A stretch of DNA of 64,000 nt from Prochlorococcus marinus XMU1411 (GCF_017696075.1 NZ_JAAORI010000003.1:558001-622000), one strand, 5' to 3'. Shown: positions 9,708-17,971, numbered from the stretch's first letter. Notes: generated by a model not told the origin, from the letters alone. Numbers and translations: made by a program.

Positions 9708-9929
9708 ATGCCTAATTCAATTTTTAAAAAACAATTATCACCTATCAAACCTGGAGATCCTATTGACTATAAGGATGTAGAACTACTAAAAAAATTCATA
9801 ACTGAGAGGGGTAAAATCCTTCCAAGAAGAATGACAGGTTTAACCTCTAAGCAACAACGAGATCTTACATTAGCTGTAAAAAGAGCCAGAATTGTAGCTC
9901 TTTTACCCTTCGTAAATCCTGAAGGATAA
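9708..9929 (+). CDS. rpsR: 30S ribosomal protein S18
   Basis: A 73-residue S18. Motifs seen are [32 protein letters not shown] and [17 protein letters not shown], as in all bacterial S18 proteins. Follows rpmG by 22 bases and is probably cotranscribed with it. The RNase II-like gene starts 45 bases downstream. Confidence 0.98.
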   Translation: MPNSIFKKQLSPIKPGDPIDYKDVELLKKFITERGKILPRRMTGLTSKQQRDLTLAVKRARIVALLPFVNPEG

Positions 9930-9974
9930 TTTCATATTGAATATAGTTGGCACTATAATTAATATCTCAAATAT

Positions 9975-11159
9975 TTGAAAGATTTAACTAATTTAAAAAC
10001 ATATATTATTGACTCTGATGACCCACATGAGGTTGATGACGCTATTTCATTAGAAATAAAAGGAGGAAATAAAAAAAAATTGTGGATCCATATTAGTAAT
10101 CCATGTAAACTCTTTTTGCATGACTCTAATGTAGATTTAGATGCAAGAAAGAGAAATAGCAGTTTATATTTAATTGATAATTATGTCCCAATGCTACCTA
10201 AAGATATTCTTGAAAAGGCAAATCTAGCTCAAAATAAAATTTCAGAAACTATTAGTGCAGCAATAGAATTCAAAGAAAATGGATCAATAAATAATTATGA
10301 AATAACTGAAGCAATAATAAAACCAAAATATCAATTAACATATGAAGATGCAAATGAAATATTAGAATTAGAACCTAAAGAAGAAACAGAATTAATTGAG
10401 ATTAAATATTTATTAGAAAAAAGTATTAAATACAGAAAGAAACAAGGAGCAATTATTTTTGATAGTCCTAATAGTAAAATTAAATTAGATAAGAATAAGA
10501 TTGTACTTAATAAATTAGAAAAAACAATATCACAAATTATAGTTGCAGAATCAATGATATTAATGGGATATGTAACAAGTTTATTTATAGATAAATATAA
10601 TTTAGCGGCTCCATTTAGGATTCAGAAATTAAATTGTAATCCATCTGAAATATTAAATAGATACAATGATAGTGATATTAAATATATAATATTAAAACAA
10701 TATATGGGAAGAAGTTACATAACAACTAAGCCAGAAATCCATGAATCATTAGGTCTTAAAATGTATGTACAATGTACTTCACCATTGAGAAGATATCTTG
10801 ATTTAATTATACAAAGGCAAGTATATAATAAAATTAATAATTACGAAATTCTAAGTAAAGATTCAGTATCTAAGATTATTGATTATTCAAAGAATAGACA
10901 ATCAGAGAATAATAATATTATTAAAGTTGATAAATTTAAGTATTTAACATTGTTTTTTAAGAATGAAAAAAAAGCTTTTTATAAAATAATATTCGTTAAG
11001 TGGATTAATCATAAGAAAAATATTGCTTTGGTTTATTTTCCAGATTATTCACTAGAAATACTCATTACTCTTTTTGTGTCAATAGAAATATATAGTAATA
11101 AAATATATAAAGTTAAATATATACTAAATAATAGTAATCTTTTGGAGTTTATTTATTAA
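9975..11159 (+). CDS. Short RNase II/R-family exoribonuclease (RNB domain)
   Basis: A 394-residue RNB protein without N-terminal cold-shock domains. The catalytic loop is intact: DSDDPHEVDDAIS (residues about 13-25) supplies the metal-binding aspartates, and CTSPLRRYLDLIIQRQ (about 263-278) supplies the conserved arginines. The C-terminal ~70 residues are very rich in Lys, Ile and aromatic residues and may be an eroded S1 domain. The start is TTG at 9975, because an in-frame stop ends the frame upstream. Predicted to degrade RNA 3' to 5'. Cyanobacterial relatives have been annotated Zam (acetazolamide resistance). Confidence 0.85.
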   Translation: MKDLTNLKTYIIDSDDPHEVDDAISLEIKGGNKKKLWIHISNPCKLFLHDSNVDLDARKRNSSLYLIDNYVPMLPKDILEKANLAQNKISETISAAIEFKENGSINNYEITEAIIKPKYQLTYEDANEILELEPKEETELIEIKYLLEKSIKYRKKQGAIIFDSPNSKIKLDKNKIVLNKLEKTISQIIVAESMILMGYVTSLFIDKYNLAAPFRIQKLNCNPSEILNRYNDSDIKYIILKQYMGRSYITTKPEIHESLGLKMYVQCTSPLRRYLDLIIQRQVYNKINNYEILSKDSVSKIIDYSKNRQSENNNIIKVDKFKYLTLFFKNEKKAFYKIIFVKWINHKKNIALVYFPDYSLEILITLFVSIEIYSNKIYKVKYILNNSNLLEFIY

Positions 11160-11228
11160 TAAAATAATAAATATATTAGGTTGTTATTAGTTTAAAAAAT
11201 ATCTGTTAGTATTAATAAAAAAAGCTTT

Positions 11229-12773
11229 ATGACTTTTGTCATTACTACTCCTTTATATTATGTTAATGATAAACCTCATTTAGGAAGTATATATACAACC
11301 ATAATTTGTGACTCAATAGCTAGATATAAAAGACTTGCTGGTGAAGATGTTATTTTCATCACTGGTGTTGATGAACATGGTTTAAAAATACAAAGAACAG
11401 CAAATGAAAAGGGTATTGAACCAAAATCACATTGTGATGAAATCTCAGAAGTCTTTAATAATAATTGGAAAAACTGGGATATATCCTTTGATAAATTTAT
11501 AAGAACAACCTCAAAAAATCATGAATCTGTTGTTAATGAATTTTATGAAAGAGTAAAAGCATCCGATGATATCTATATGGGAGTTCAAAAAGGTTGGTAT
11601 TGTGTCGGTTGTGAAGAATTTAAGGATAATCCAGAAAACTCATCAACATACAAGTGTCCCATTCATCAAAAAAATCTTGAATGGAAAAATGAAGAGAATC
11701 TCTTTTTTAGGCTTTCAAAATATCAAAAAGAAATTGAGAAAATTATCAACGAACCTTCTTTTATAGAGCCATTAGAAAGAAAGAATGAAATTATAAATTT
11801 TGTATCTAGAGGTTTAAAGGATTTTTCAATTTCAAGAACTAATGTCACATGGGGAATTCCTGTACCTGATTACGATAACCATACCTTTTATGTATGGTTT
11901 GATGCTTTACTTGGATATGTAAGCGCCATTAGTTCTGATGCGACAGAACATTTATTGGAAAAATCAATTAATGGAGGATGGCCAGCTGATGTTCATTTTA
12001 TTGGTAAAGATATTCTGAGATTCCATGCTGTATATTGGCCCGCAATGCTCATTTCTGCCAATATGAAAGTTCCTAAAAAGGTTTTTGGGCATGGTTTTCT
12101 TACAAGAGAGGGGCAAAAAATGGGTAAAAGCTTAGGAAATGTACTCGACCCTGATTTATTGCTTACAAAATATGGAAATGATCCTGTAAGGTGGTATCTC
12201 ATTAAAGACATATCATTAGGTAATGATGGAGATTTTCAAGATAAAAGATTTGTTGACATTATCAATAATGATTTAGCTAATACAATTGGCAATTTATTAA
12301 ATAGAACATCATCTATGTCTAGAAAATGGTTTGATAATAAAGTGCCAAATAATGAAAAAATTTTAAGTGATAATAAATTAGAGAGTTCTGCCAAAATTGC
12401 TGTTGAAAACTATATTTTTAACTTTGATAACTACAAATTAGATCTAGCAGCTAATGAGGTACTTAGCCTAGCAATTAATACTAATTTGTATTTGAATGAT
12501 AATCAGCCATGGCTGTTAATAAAAGAGAAAGATAATCTACCTCAAGTTAAACAAATTATTTATAACGTTTTGGAAAGTACCCGAATAATAGGATTGTTAT
12601 TACTACCTTTATTGCCCGAATTATCTACAAAAATCAATGAACAACTTGGATCTATATACAGAGAAGAAATTCCTTGGAAACAACAATTAAGTTGGGGATT
12701 ATTAGTAAGTAACTCAAGTCTTCCTAAACCTACTCCAATCATAAATAAACTGGAGTATGAGCATCATTTATAG
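11229..12773 (+). CDS. metG: Methionyl-tRNA synthetase
   Basis: Charges initiator and elongator tRNA-Met, both encoded in this window. The 514-residue form lacks the C-terminal dimerisation domain. The HIGH-type signature appears as NDKPHLGS (about 12-19), and the KMSKS loop as KMGKS (codons about 12119-12133), a variant common in this group. The zinc-knuckle region GWYCVGCEEF ... YKCPIHQ is present. The anticodon-binding helical domain fills residues 340-514. The 3' end overlaps the lptC-like start by 17 bases. Confidence 0.96.
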   Translation: MTFVITTPLYYVNDKPHLGSIYTTIICDSIARYKRLAGEDVIFITGVDEHGLKIQRTANEKGIEPKSHCDEISEVFNNNWKNWDISFDKFIRTTSKNHESVVNEFYERVKASDDIYMGVQKGWYCVGCEEFKDNPENSSTYKCPIHQKNLEWKNEENLFFRLSKYQKEIEKIINEPSFIEPLERKNEIINFVSRGLKDFSISRTNVTWGIPVPDYDNHTFYVWFDALLGYVSAISSDATEHLLEKSINGGWPADVHFIGKDILRFHAVYWPAMLISANMKVPKKVFGHGFLTREGQKMGKSLGNVLDPDLLLTKYGNDPVRWYLIKDISLGNDGDFQDKRFVDIINNDLANTIGNLLNRTSSMSRKWFDNKVPNNEKILSDNKLESSAKIAVENYIFNFDNYKLDLAANEVLSLAINTNLYLNDNQPWLLIKEKDNLPQVKQIIYNVLESTRIIGLLLLPLLPELSTKINEQLGSIYREEIPWKQQLSWGLLVSNSSLPKPTPIINKLEYEHHL

Positions 12774-13380
12774 ATTAATATTTATACTTCCATTATTTAT
12801 GCTTGGTTGCGCCCCAAATGTAATTGATGAAAATAAAGTTAAACAAAAAATAGACAGTTTAGATATGACTATTTTCTCTAAAAGTGGAGATAAAATTTAT
12901 TCAATTACCAGTCCAAATTCAAGTTATGACAATATTGAATTAAAATTCGAATTAAAAAAACCTACCATTAATATCCTCAATGGGGAAGAAACTAAATATA
13001 TTATTAGTTCAGAAGAATCTTCATTATCAGACAACAATAAACTCCTGAAATTGAAAGGGAATGTTAAGTTAAAAACTCTTAAAAAAAATGGGGATATTTT
13101 ATATGCTGATAATTTTATTTGGAATTTAGAAAATAATAACTATCTATTAGAGGGTAATATAAGATTTGAAAATCAAAATATCATCTTAAATTCCGGAAAA
13201 GCCATATTAGATGCAGATAACATAATTGAATTTTTCAATCCAGTAAAATATATAATAAAAGATGAGAATAACGAAAATAAGTATGAAATAAATTCAGAAA
13301 ATGCATACTATAATTTAAATACTAAATCAGTAAGTTTTAAATCAAAAGATTCAAGAGTCAAATCAATAATTTATTTTTAA
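12757..13380 (+). CDS. lptC: LptC-like periplasmic lipopolysaccharide-export lipoprotein
   Basis: A 207-residue protein with a lipoprotein-type N-terminus (hydrophobic residues 5-17, lipobox LFMLGC, Cys18), followed by repeated beta-strand segments typical of the LptC/OstA-like fold (KLKGNVKLKTLKKNGDILYAD, in part; LEGNIRFENQNIILNSGKA). It would carry LPS between the inner-membrane transporter and the outer membrane. It overlaps metG and probably shares its transcript, and it converges by 4 bases with the CCB2/CCB4 gene. Confidence 0.8.
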   Translation: MSIIYRLIFILPLFMLGCAPNVIDENKVKQKIDSLDMTIFSKSGDKIYSITSPNSSYDNIELKFELKKPTINILNGEETKYIISSEESSLSDNNKLLKLKGNVKLKTLKKNGDILYADNFIWNLENNNYLLEGNIRFENQNIILNSGKAILDADNIIEFFNPVKYIIKDENNENKYEINSENAYYNLNTKSVSFKSKDSRVKSIIYF

Positions 13381-14003
13381 ATTTTATTTTTTGAAAAAAT
13401 ATTATTAATTTTTTTGGACCAATTTTTAATCCATTTTTCATCAGACTTCGTAAAACATTTTGCGCTCCAGCCTCCTATCAATATAAAAGCCTTATTATTT
13501 ATAGGAACTACTAAAATAGATGGAATGTCGGCACAAAAATTAAAAAATTCATCTCTTCCAGGATAAAATTTAGTGTTTGCTAATGATATTAATTTCATAT
13601 CTTTTATAGATCTCAGACAAGTTTCCCCAGGTTTAAAATCATTACTTGAAGTCATTCCCCTCCTCAATATATTAACGCCATCATTGTGGATTAATATTGC
13701 TGCTGCTGCAGTAGAAGTTAATATCGTTTCAGATCCCCATGCAAGTTCATCAATAACTTCATCCGGCATGTTTCTATCGAAGAGAAACTTATTTTCTCCT
13801 TTTAAAGCAGCTTTCTCACCAGCTAATGGTTCGAATTGTTTAAATAAAAAACCTATCAAAATAATAATTAATGAAGCTATTGCAGCTAACACTTGTGCTC
13901 TTTCAAGCTCAGGAGTGATTGTTTCTATTGAAATGAAATTTGCTATCTGAAAAATAAAGAGTATGGCACCGATTAATATTAATGATTTCCCATTGAATCC
14001 CAT
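13377..14003 (-). CDS. Cofactor assembly of complex C subunit B-like (CCB2/CCB4 family)
   Basis: A 208-residue membrane protein with two N-terminal transmembrane segments (about 7-27 and 37-55), then a soluble domain (LAWGSETILTSTAAAAILI; FNFCADIPSILVVPIN; AFILIGGWSAKCFT). This layout is that of the cyanobacterial/plastid CCB2/CCB4 (DUF2930) proteins, which help attach heme ci to cytochrome b6. The thylakoid location and role are inferred from the family. Confidence 0.78.
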   Translation of the reverse strand: MGFNGKSLILIGAILFIFQIANFISIETITPELERAQVLAAIASLIIILIGFLFKQFEPLAGEKAALKGENKFLFDRNMPDEVIDELAWGSETILTSTAAAAILIHNDGVNILRRGMTSSNDFKPGETCLRSIKDMKLISLANTKFYPGRDEFFNFCADIPSILVVPINNKAFILIGGWSAKCFTKSDEKWIKNWSKKINNIFSKNKI

Positions 14004-14114
14004 ATTTTAAATATGTTATTTCTAATTAAATTATGCAAATATTATATTGTTTAGTACATTTAAAATTACTCAAACATATGGTTTTTAATATATAATTAAC
14101 CAAAACCTTAAAAA

Positions 14115-14426
14115 ATGAACCTTAAAATCAATAAATATATACTATCTCTAATCTTTACAGGCTTAATTTTTATTCTTATCCCCTCGACTACATATGCAAA
14201 TGAAATTAGTAGTATAAATAAATATTTTAGTATTACTCAACAGAAGACTATTATAAATTACGAAAAAAGTCAGCCTTCGTCTATTGACAACCCTGTAGTG
14301 GATCCAAATTTTAACACTATGAGATCTAAAGATACAGAGAGTTCAACTGCTACATATATAGTTATAGGTTTGTTAATTGCTGCCACAATTATTCCTTTAG
14401 CAACATGGTGGTATTTCTCTAAATAG
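14115..14426 (+). CDS. Small exported/membrane protein, unknown function
   Basis: A 103-residue protein with an N-terminal signal-like hydrophobic stretch (about 7-28, ending TTYANE), a polar middle, and a C-terminal transmembrane segment (about 80-100, TYIVIGLLIAATIIPLATWWYF). Probably inserted in a membrane with the middle exposed to the periplasm or lumen. It lies 11 bases upstream of cobU and may be cotranscribed. No family recognised. Confidence 0.7.
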   Translation: MNLKINKYILSLIFTGLIFILIPSTTYANEISSINKYFSITQQKTIINYEKSQPSSIDNPVVDPNFNTMRSKDTESSTATYIVIGLLIAATIIPLATWWYFSK

Positions 14427-14437
14427 ATAGAGAATTT

Positions 14438-14998
14438 ATGAAATTCGAGGATGTAAGTATTAGTGAATATTCATCTCATATAGTTTTTATTACAGGGGGG
14501 ACAAAGAGTGGCAAAAGTGAATTCGCAGAGCATCTTGCAAAGAAGGTAAAAAAATTATCATATGTTGCCTTATCTGAAAACAATTTAGATGATAAAGAAT
14601 GGCAAGATAAAATTAACTTACATCGAAAAAGAAGACCAAAAGATTGGAAAATAATAGAAACGACAGATCTATTAAATATATTAAGGAAAGAAGAAGGTCC
14701 ATTATTAATAGATTCTATTGGCGGTTTCGTTATGAAAAGTATAGGTAAGGAACAAAATGAATGGTCAACAAAAATGAATTTACTTATAAGTCTCTTAATA
14801 AAAAGAAAAAGCATAACAATTATTGTTGGAGAACAAGTAGGTTGGAGTCTGGTCTCTGAATATAAAATTGGTAATACTTATATTGAAAGAATCGGCGAAC
14901 TTCAAAAGAGAATAACCAAAATTTCAAAAGATAATTGGCTGGTAATAAATGGTAGAGCAATCAAAATAGATGAAATAAGTATTGAAATACCTACTTAA
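14438..14998 (+). CDS. cobU: Adenosylcobinamide kinase / guanylyltransferase
   Basis: Phosphorylates adenosylcobinamide and transfers GMP to it in lower-ligand assembly of the cobamide made by these cyanobacteria, whose product serves MetH. At 186 residues it has the standard CobU length. The P-loop GGTKSGKSEFAE (about 20-31), LHRKRRPKDWKIIE and the VGEQVGWSLVSE segment are clear. trmL begins two bases after its stop. Confidence 0.93.
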   Translation: MKFEDVSISEYSSHIVFITGGTKSGKSEFAEHLAKKVKKLSYVALSENNLDDKEWQDKINLHRKRRPKDWKIIETTDLLNILRKEEGPLLIDSIGGFVMKSIGKEQNEWSTKMNLLISLLIKRKSITIIVGEQVGWSLVSEYKIGNTYIERIGELQKRITKISKDNWLVINGRAIKIDEISIEIPT

Positions 14999-15000
14999 AA

Positions 15001-15483
15001 TTGGAAGTCGCTCTTTTTGAACCTAGAATCCCACAAAATACTGGTAATATTGCCAGATCATGTGCTGCATTTAATATACCTCTAAATCTTATAGAGCCAT
15101 TAGGTTTTAAACTAGAAGATAAATATTTAAAAAGAGCAGGATTAGATTATTGGCCCCTAGTTACTGTTAATAAGTATGAGAATTTTGAAGAATTTTTGGC
15201 TTCAAAAACAACAAAAAGAATAATTTCTTTTAGTAAAAAAAATGGATTATATTTGAAAGATTTTAAATTTAAGAAAGATGATATTTTGCTATTTGGGAGA
15301 GAAGATTCAGGTTTACCAGATTCCATTATTGATAAAAGCGACTTTTTAATATCAATATTTATGCCGAATTTACAGACTGGAAACAATGATCAAAAAGGTG
15401 TTAGAAGTCTAAACCTTTCTGTAGCTTGTGGAATTGCAATATATGAGGCCCATAAACAAATAAATTTTCAAAATCGTAATTAA
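15001..15483 (+). CDS. trmL: tRNA (cytidine/uridine-34 2'-O)-methyltransferase, SPOUT family
   Basis: A 160-residue SPOUT enzyme that methylates the wobble ribose of leucine tRNAs. Motif 1 NTGNIARSCAAF (about 12-23), motif 2 LLFGREDSGLP (about 95-105) and motif 3 SLNLSVACGIAIYE (about 138-151) are intact. The start is TTG at 15001, directly after cobU, and gives the expected MEVALFEPRIPQNTGN N-terminus. Probably translated from the cobU transcript. Confidence 0.94.
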   Translation: MEVALFEPRIPQNTGNIARSCAAFNIPLNLIEPLGFKLEDKYLKRAGLDYWPLVTVNKYENFEEFLASKTTKRIISFSKKNGLYLKDFKFKKDDILLFGREDSGLPDSIIDKSDFLISIFMPNLQTGNNDQKGVRSLNLSVACGIAIYEAHKQINFQNRN

Positions 15484-15511
15484 GTCAAACAATGCCTTAC
15501 AATATTCCCAT

Positions 15512-15585
<74 letters not shown>

Positions 15586-15642
15586 TTTTCAATTGAAGAT
15601 CACAGGTGAAATTTTAATTTAATTAAACTATTAAAGACAATA

Positions 15643-15930
15643 ATGTTTAATTCACTCGGCACAGTCTTAGATCCAAAGAAATCTAAAGAAAAATATCCAG
15701 AAGCAAGGGTTATAGTTCTTGATGACAATTTTAATACTTTTCAGCATGTTGCAAATTGTCTTCTAACAATAATCCCAAACATGAGTGAAAAAAGGGCATG
15801 GGATCTAACCATCAAAGTTGACAAGACAGGATCGGCGGAGGTTTGGAGAGGTAATCTTGAACAGGCAGAGCTATATCATGAGCAACTATTCAGTAAAGGA
15901 TTAACAATGGCTCCAATTGAGAAAACATAG
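15643..15930 (+). CDS. clpS: ATP-dependent Clp protease adaptor ClpS
   Basis: A 95-residue ClpS that delivers N-degron substrates to ClpC/ClpP. The conserved core is visible: VIVLDDNFNTFQHV (about 24-37, the substrate-pocket loop), LLTIIPNMSEKRAWDL and GSAEVWRGNLEQAELYHEQL. The N-terminal ~20 residues form the flexible tail. A DUF1651 gene follows 11 bases downstream. Confidence 0.92.
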   Translation: MFNSLGTVLDPKKSKEKYPEARVIVLDDNFNTFQHVANCLLTIIPNMSEKRAWDLTIKVDKTGSAEVWRGNLEQAELYHEQLFSKGLTMAPIEKT

Positions 15931-15941
15931 AATAGGTAAGA

Positions 15942-16193
15942 TTGACAGAAAATTTTTGGCTTATAAATTCGAATCGTTCAAGGGTTAAAAGGTTTTCAAA
16001 GAATAATCAAAATAAAGATAAATTTTTTGAATATATGTTTATTGACTCTGGAAGAATTCTTGGTGTTTTAGGGAAAGAACCACCTCTTATGACAACCAGA
16101 GAAGAATTTAAAGTTGATAAAGCTAGAGATGAATGGAAAAAGTTAATCGCTCAAGGTTGGAGGAGAACCAATCCTGTTTGGGAAGACTCTTAG
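15942..16193 (+). CDS. DUF1651 family protein
   Basis: An 83-residue protein from a TTG start at 15942. The pattern WLINSNRSRVKRF, then a GKEPPLMTTREEF strand and a C-terminal KLIAQGWRRTNPVW block, is that of DUF1651, a family I know only from marine Synechococcus and Prochlorococcus. It is soluble and basic. Function unknown. Probably cotranscribed with clpS. Confidence 0.82.
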   Translation: MTENFWLINSNRSRVKRFSKNNQNKDKFFEYMFIDSGRILGVLGKEPPLMTTREEFKVDKARDEWKKLIAQGWRRTNPVWEDS

Positions 16194-16550
16194 TAACCAA
16201 TATTGTTACAAGGGTTAGTTATATAAATTATAAGATGAAGGACGTAGTTAGCGGGTAAATTTAATGGCTTCAAAAGTAATAATGCCATTCCTTGAGTCAC
16301 ATTAAATTCTTTATTTTTCATAAAAAAAGAAAAGTCTCTTTTTTAATAATAAAAAGACTGTCAAATACAAACTAAACATACTGAAAAAAAGAGATATGAG
16401 CATTTATAGATTAATGATTTTCAAGATAACTTATATCTTAAAATTATTTTAAAAATTTATAGATATAGTGTTACTTATTATTTTTTTTTAAACAAAAAAA
16501 CCGACTTAATAATCTCATAATTCCTACTATTTAAAAAATATAAATACCCA
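16194..16550. other. Gene-poor, AT-rich stretch at the left edge of the accessory patch
   Basis: No gene of convincing length. An 18-codon frame at 16396 (MSIYRLMIFK...) has a purine-rich stretch before it but is too short to call. A hairpin that could terminate reverse-strand transcription lies at 16321-16359. Confidence 0.5.
16321..16359 (-). terminator. Possible reverse-strand terminator
   Basis: AGTCT (16333-16337) pairs with AGACT (16355-16359), with extra A-T pairs inside. On the reverse strand the stem is followed by TTTTCTTTTTTT. It would end transcripts coming from the pseudogene region, about 370 bases upstream on that strand. Confidence 0.3.
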
Positions 16551-16700
16551 ATGAAAAATCCTATCTCAAGCAAAAGATCCAAAATTGTATTTGGTATTGG
16601 AATAGTTGCTATAAGTATTGGATTAATATCAAAAAAAGTAATTAATTATCCAGCTGGAGGTTGTATGAAAGGGACTCAAGAAATAACATTTAATATCTAG
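16551..16700 (+). CDS. Small single-span membrane protein (49 aa)
   Basis: A 49-residue frame from ATG 16551. A basic N-terminus (KNPISSKRSK) precedes one hydrophobic segment (about residues 12-27, IVFGIGIVAISIGLIS), followed by a short tail with one cysteine (PAGGCMKG). The charge pattern suggests the N-terminus stays in the cytoplasm. No family recognised. Coding is supported by composition and by a stop placed just before the converging pseudogene. Confidence 0.5.
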   Translation: MKNPISSKRSKIVFGIGIVAISIGLISKKVINYPAGGCMKGTQEITFNI

Positions 16701-16724
16701 CCAATAATCATTATTACCTGTTCC

Positions 16725-17111
16725 TTAATTCTTAAATCCAGTCAACTTTGATAACTATTTTAGTGATAGTAGACCTAAAATTAGTTCTCCATTTATTTCC
16801 CGTATGGGAAACCCTTTAATTTTTTATCAATGCATAATTGAGTTTGACTGTTTTATGATCTTATTCACATTCAACTACATTAGGTTCTCTATAAGCTTGC
16901 TTACCAAATAATTGACTTTGATTAAGGCAATTAGGACACAAATATGCTGAATATTTAACTACACCATTATCTTTAGTTATTTTGCTAACTCGATAGATTC
17001 CCTATTACTTTCTGAGGTGACTATAAGTTCTCTCTGATTATTTAAGTGGGAGCTATGTACAACACTTGGTAAAGTAAGCAAAACTAATAGTGGGATTAAT
17101 AGACGTTTCAT
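16725..17111 (-). pseudogene. Decayed secreted thioredoxin-like domain protein
   Basis: Read on the reverse strand from ATG 17111. A signal-peptide-like start (MKRLLIPLLVLLTLPSVVHS) leads to an in-frame TAA after SIELAK (16977-16979). Shifting one base in the AAAA run restores a thioredoxin-like core, YSAYLCPNCLNQSQLFGKQAY, with a CPNC redox pair. A second stop follows VECE (16861-16863). A further frame gives KGFPI.EINGELILG.LSL..LSKLTGFKN, ending at 16725. The pieces in order match the C-terminal thioredoxin-like domain of VKOR-associated proteins, about 129 codons in all. At least two frame breaks and several stops indicate decay rather than one sequencing error. Confidence 0.75.
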
Positions 17112-17260
17112 TTATTTACTACTTTTCCTCCATATTTTCTAACTACCTTATCAAGCAAAATTCGTATATCTTTATTTTTAAGTTTCTCTATTTGCTGAAG
17201 ATTTTCAAGAAGATCACAAATTTGATCCAGTGTATCTTCATTTAATTCACTTACTGCCAT
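17108..17260 (-). CDS. Small acidic-to-basic helical protein (50 aa)
   Basis: A 50-residue frame from ATG 17260 to TGA at 17108. It is predicted to be largely helical (EDTLDQICDLLENLQQIEKL, then KNKDIRILLDKVVRKYGGK). Its TGA overlaps the ATG of the downstream thioredoxin-like pseudogene (ATGA), so the two were once a translationally coupled pair. The frame itself appears intact. Function unknown. Confidence 0.6.
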   Translation of the reverse strand: MAVSELNEDTLDQICDLLENLQQIEKLKNKDIRILLDKVVRKYGGKVVNK

Positions 17261-17350
17261 TTATATTTAGAGTTTTTATATTCCAATTTTAAATCAAAAG
17301 TAAATTTACATACTTATTGTATTTATATTTTTTTATTGCTATTTTTTTAA

Positions 17351-17391
17351 AGCGGGCTAAGGTTCATATCTCCACGAGGATTTAGTCCGCT
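17351..17391. other. 10-bp stem hairpin, possible terminator or structured RNA element
   Basis: AGCGGGCTAA (17351-17360) pairs with TTAGTCCGCT (17382-17391), 10 pairs including one G-U, around a 21-base loop that can form an inner TCC-ACGA-GGA stem. On the plus strand it is followed by a TTTTT run. It is one of the few G+C-rich segments in this patch and lies between two reverse-strand genes. Confidence 0.5.
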
Positions 17392-17513
17392 CAATTTTTA
17401 AAGATTAAATTTATTTAGGATCCCTCTTTAAGAAGTTGATTAGAAATATTCAAAAATATTTATCTTTGCTTAATTTCTAAATTCCATTAAAAAAGCATTC
17501 TCATATAAACATT

Positions 17514-17530
17514 AATAGTGTGACACTATT
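17514..17530. promoter_or_regulatory. Palindrome AATAGTGT-G-ACACTATT
   Basis: A perfect 8-bp inverted repeat with a one-base centre. It touches the last base of the RHH gene stop codon. Its core AGTGTNACACT is identical in form to sites upstream of the same gene, so it is probably another binding site of that regulator. Confidence 0.6.
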
Positions 17531-17895
17531 TATTCAATAATGTTGTTATTTTGCTTCATAACTTTCTTAAAATACTTAAACTCAATAAATTCATGCATCA
17601 TTTTGATATCATCAGATAATACTTTTTTATTAACTGCATATTCGTCCTCATTAAGTGGATAATTATTATTATTAGAAAAAGTTTCTTGATCAAAAGAAAA
17701 GTTTATGTAATCCTTTTTATCATAATGATTTTGACCATAAGATTTATTTAACACACCTCGAGACCTCAACGCTTCCTCAACCAATAAACCTGTGACTTTT
17801 GACTGACTAAACTCATTAGCTATGCACAATTTTTCAATAATTTCATGTACTTCTTCACTTGGCAAAAAACCAATTCTTTTCCTCGGAGAGGGCAT
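17530..17895 (-). CDS. Ribbon-helix-helix-like regulator (121 aa)
   Basis: Residues 1-50 (PSPRKRIGFLPSEEVHEII ... SQSKVTGLLVEEALRSRG) fit a CopG/Arc-type ribbon-helix-helix: a basic strand, a helix, then a second helix beginning at the SQSKV turn. The remaining ~70 residues are polar and Asn/Lys/Tyr-rich, perhaps an oligomerisation or partner-binding tail. Palindromic sites AGTGTNACACT lie upstream and at the stop codon, suggesting autoregulation. Such proteins are often antitoxins, but no toxin-like gene is adjacent on this strand. Function is inferred. Confidence 0.72.
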   Translation of the reverse strand: MPSPRKRIGFLPSEEVHEIIEKLCIANEFSQSKVTGLLVEEALRSRGVLNKSYGQNHYDKKDYINFSFDQETFSNNNNYPLNEDEYAVNKKVLSDDIKMMHEFIEFKYFKKVMKQNNNIIE

Positions 17896-17909
17896 AATTA
17901 AAAAAAATT

Positions 17910-17942
17910 AGTGTCACACTTGCACATTATAAGTGTTGCACT
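17910..17942 (-). promoter_or_regulatory. Tandem operator-like sites over the RHH gene promoter
   Basis: AGTGTCACACT (17910-17920) and the related AGTGTTGCACT (17932-17942) have centres 22 bp apart, about two helical turns. Read on the reverse strand, a TATAAT -10 box (17926-17931) sits between them, 31 bases upstream of the RHH start codon. A dimer bound at both would occlude polymerase. Confidence 0.62.
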
Positions 17943-17971
17943 ATATTTGATTTAAGTCAACTAATTTTGCT

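Noticed and set aside
12119-12133. KMGKS instead of KMSKS in MetG as a possible defect
   Set aside because: This substitution is common in cyanobacterial and other MetRS enzymes and retains the catalytic lysines.
13573-13950. 125-codon plus-strand frame
   Set aside because: Antisense to the CCB2/CCB4-like gene, whose membrane segments and domain read clearly on the reverse strand.
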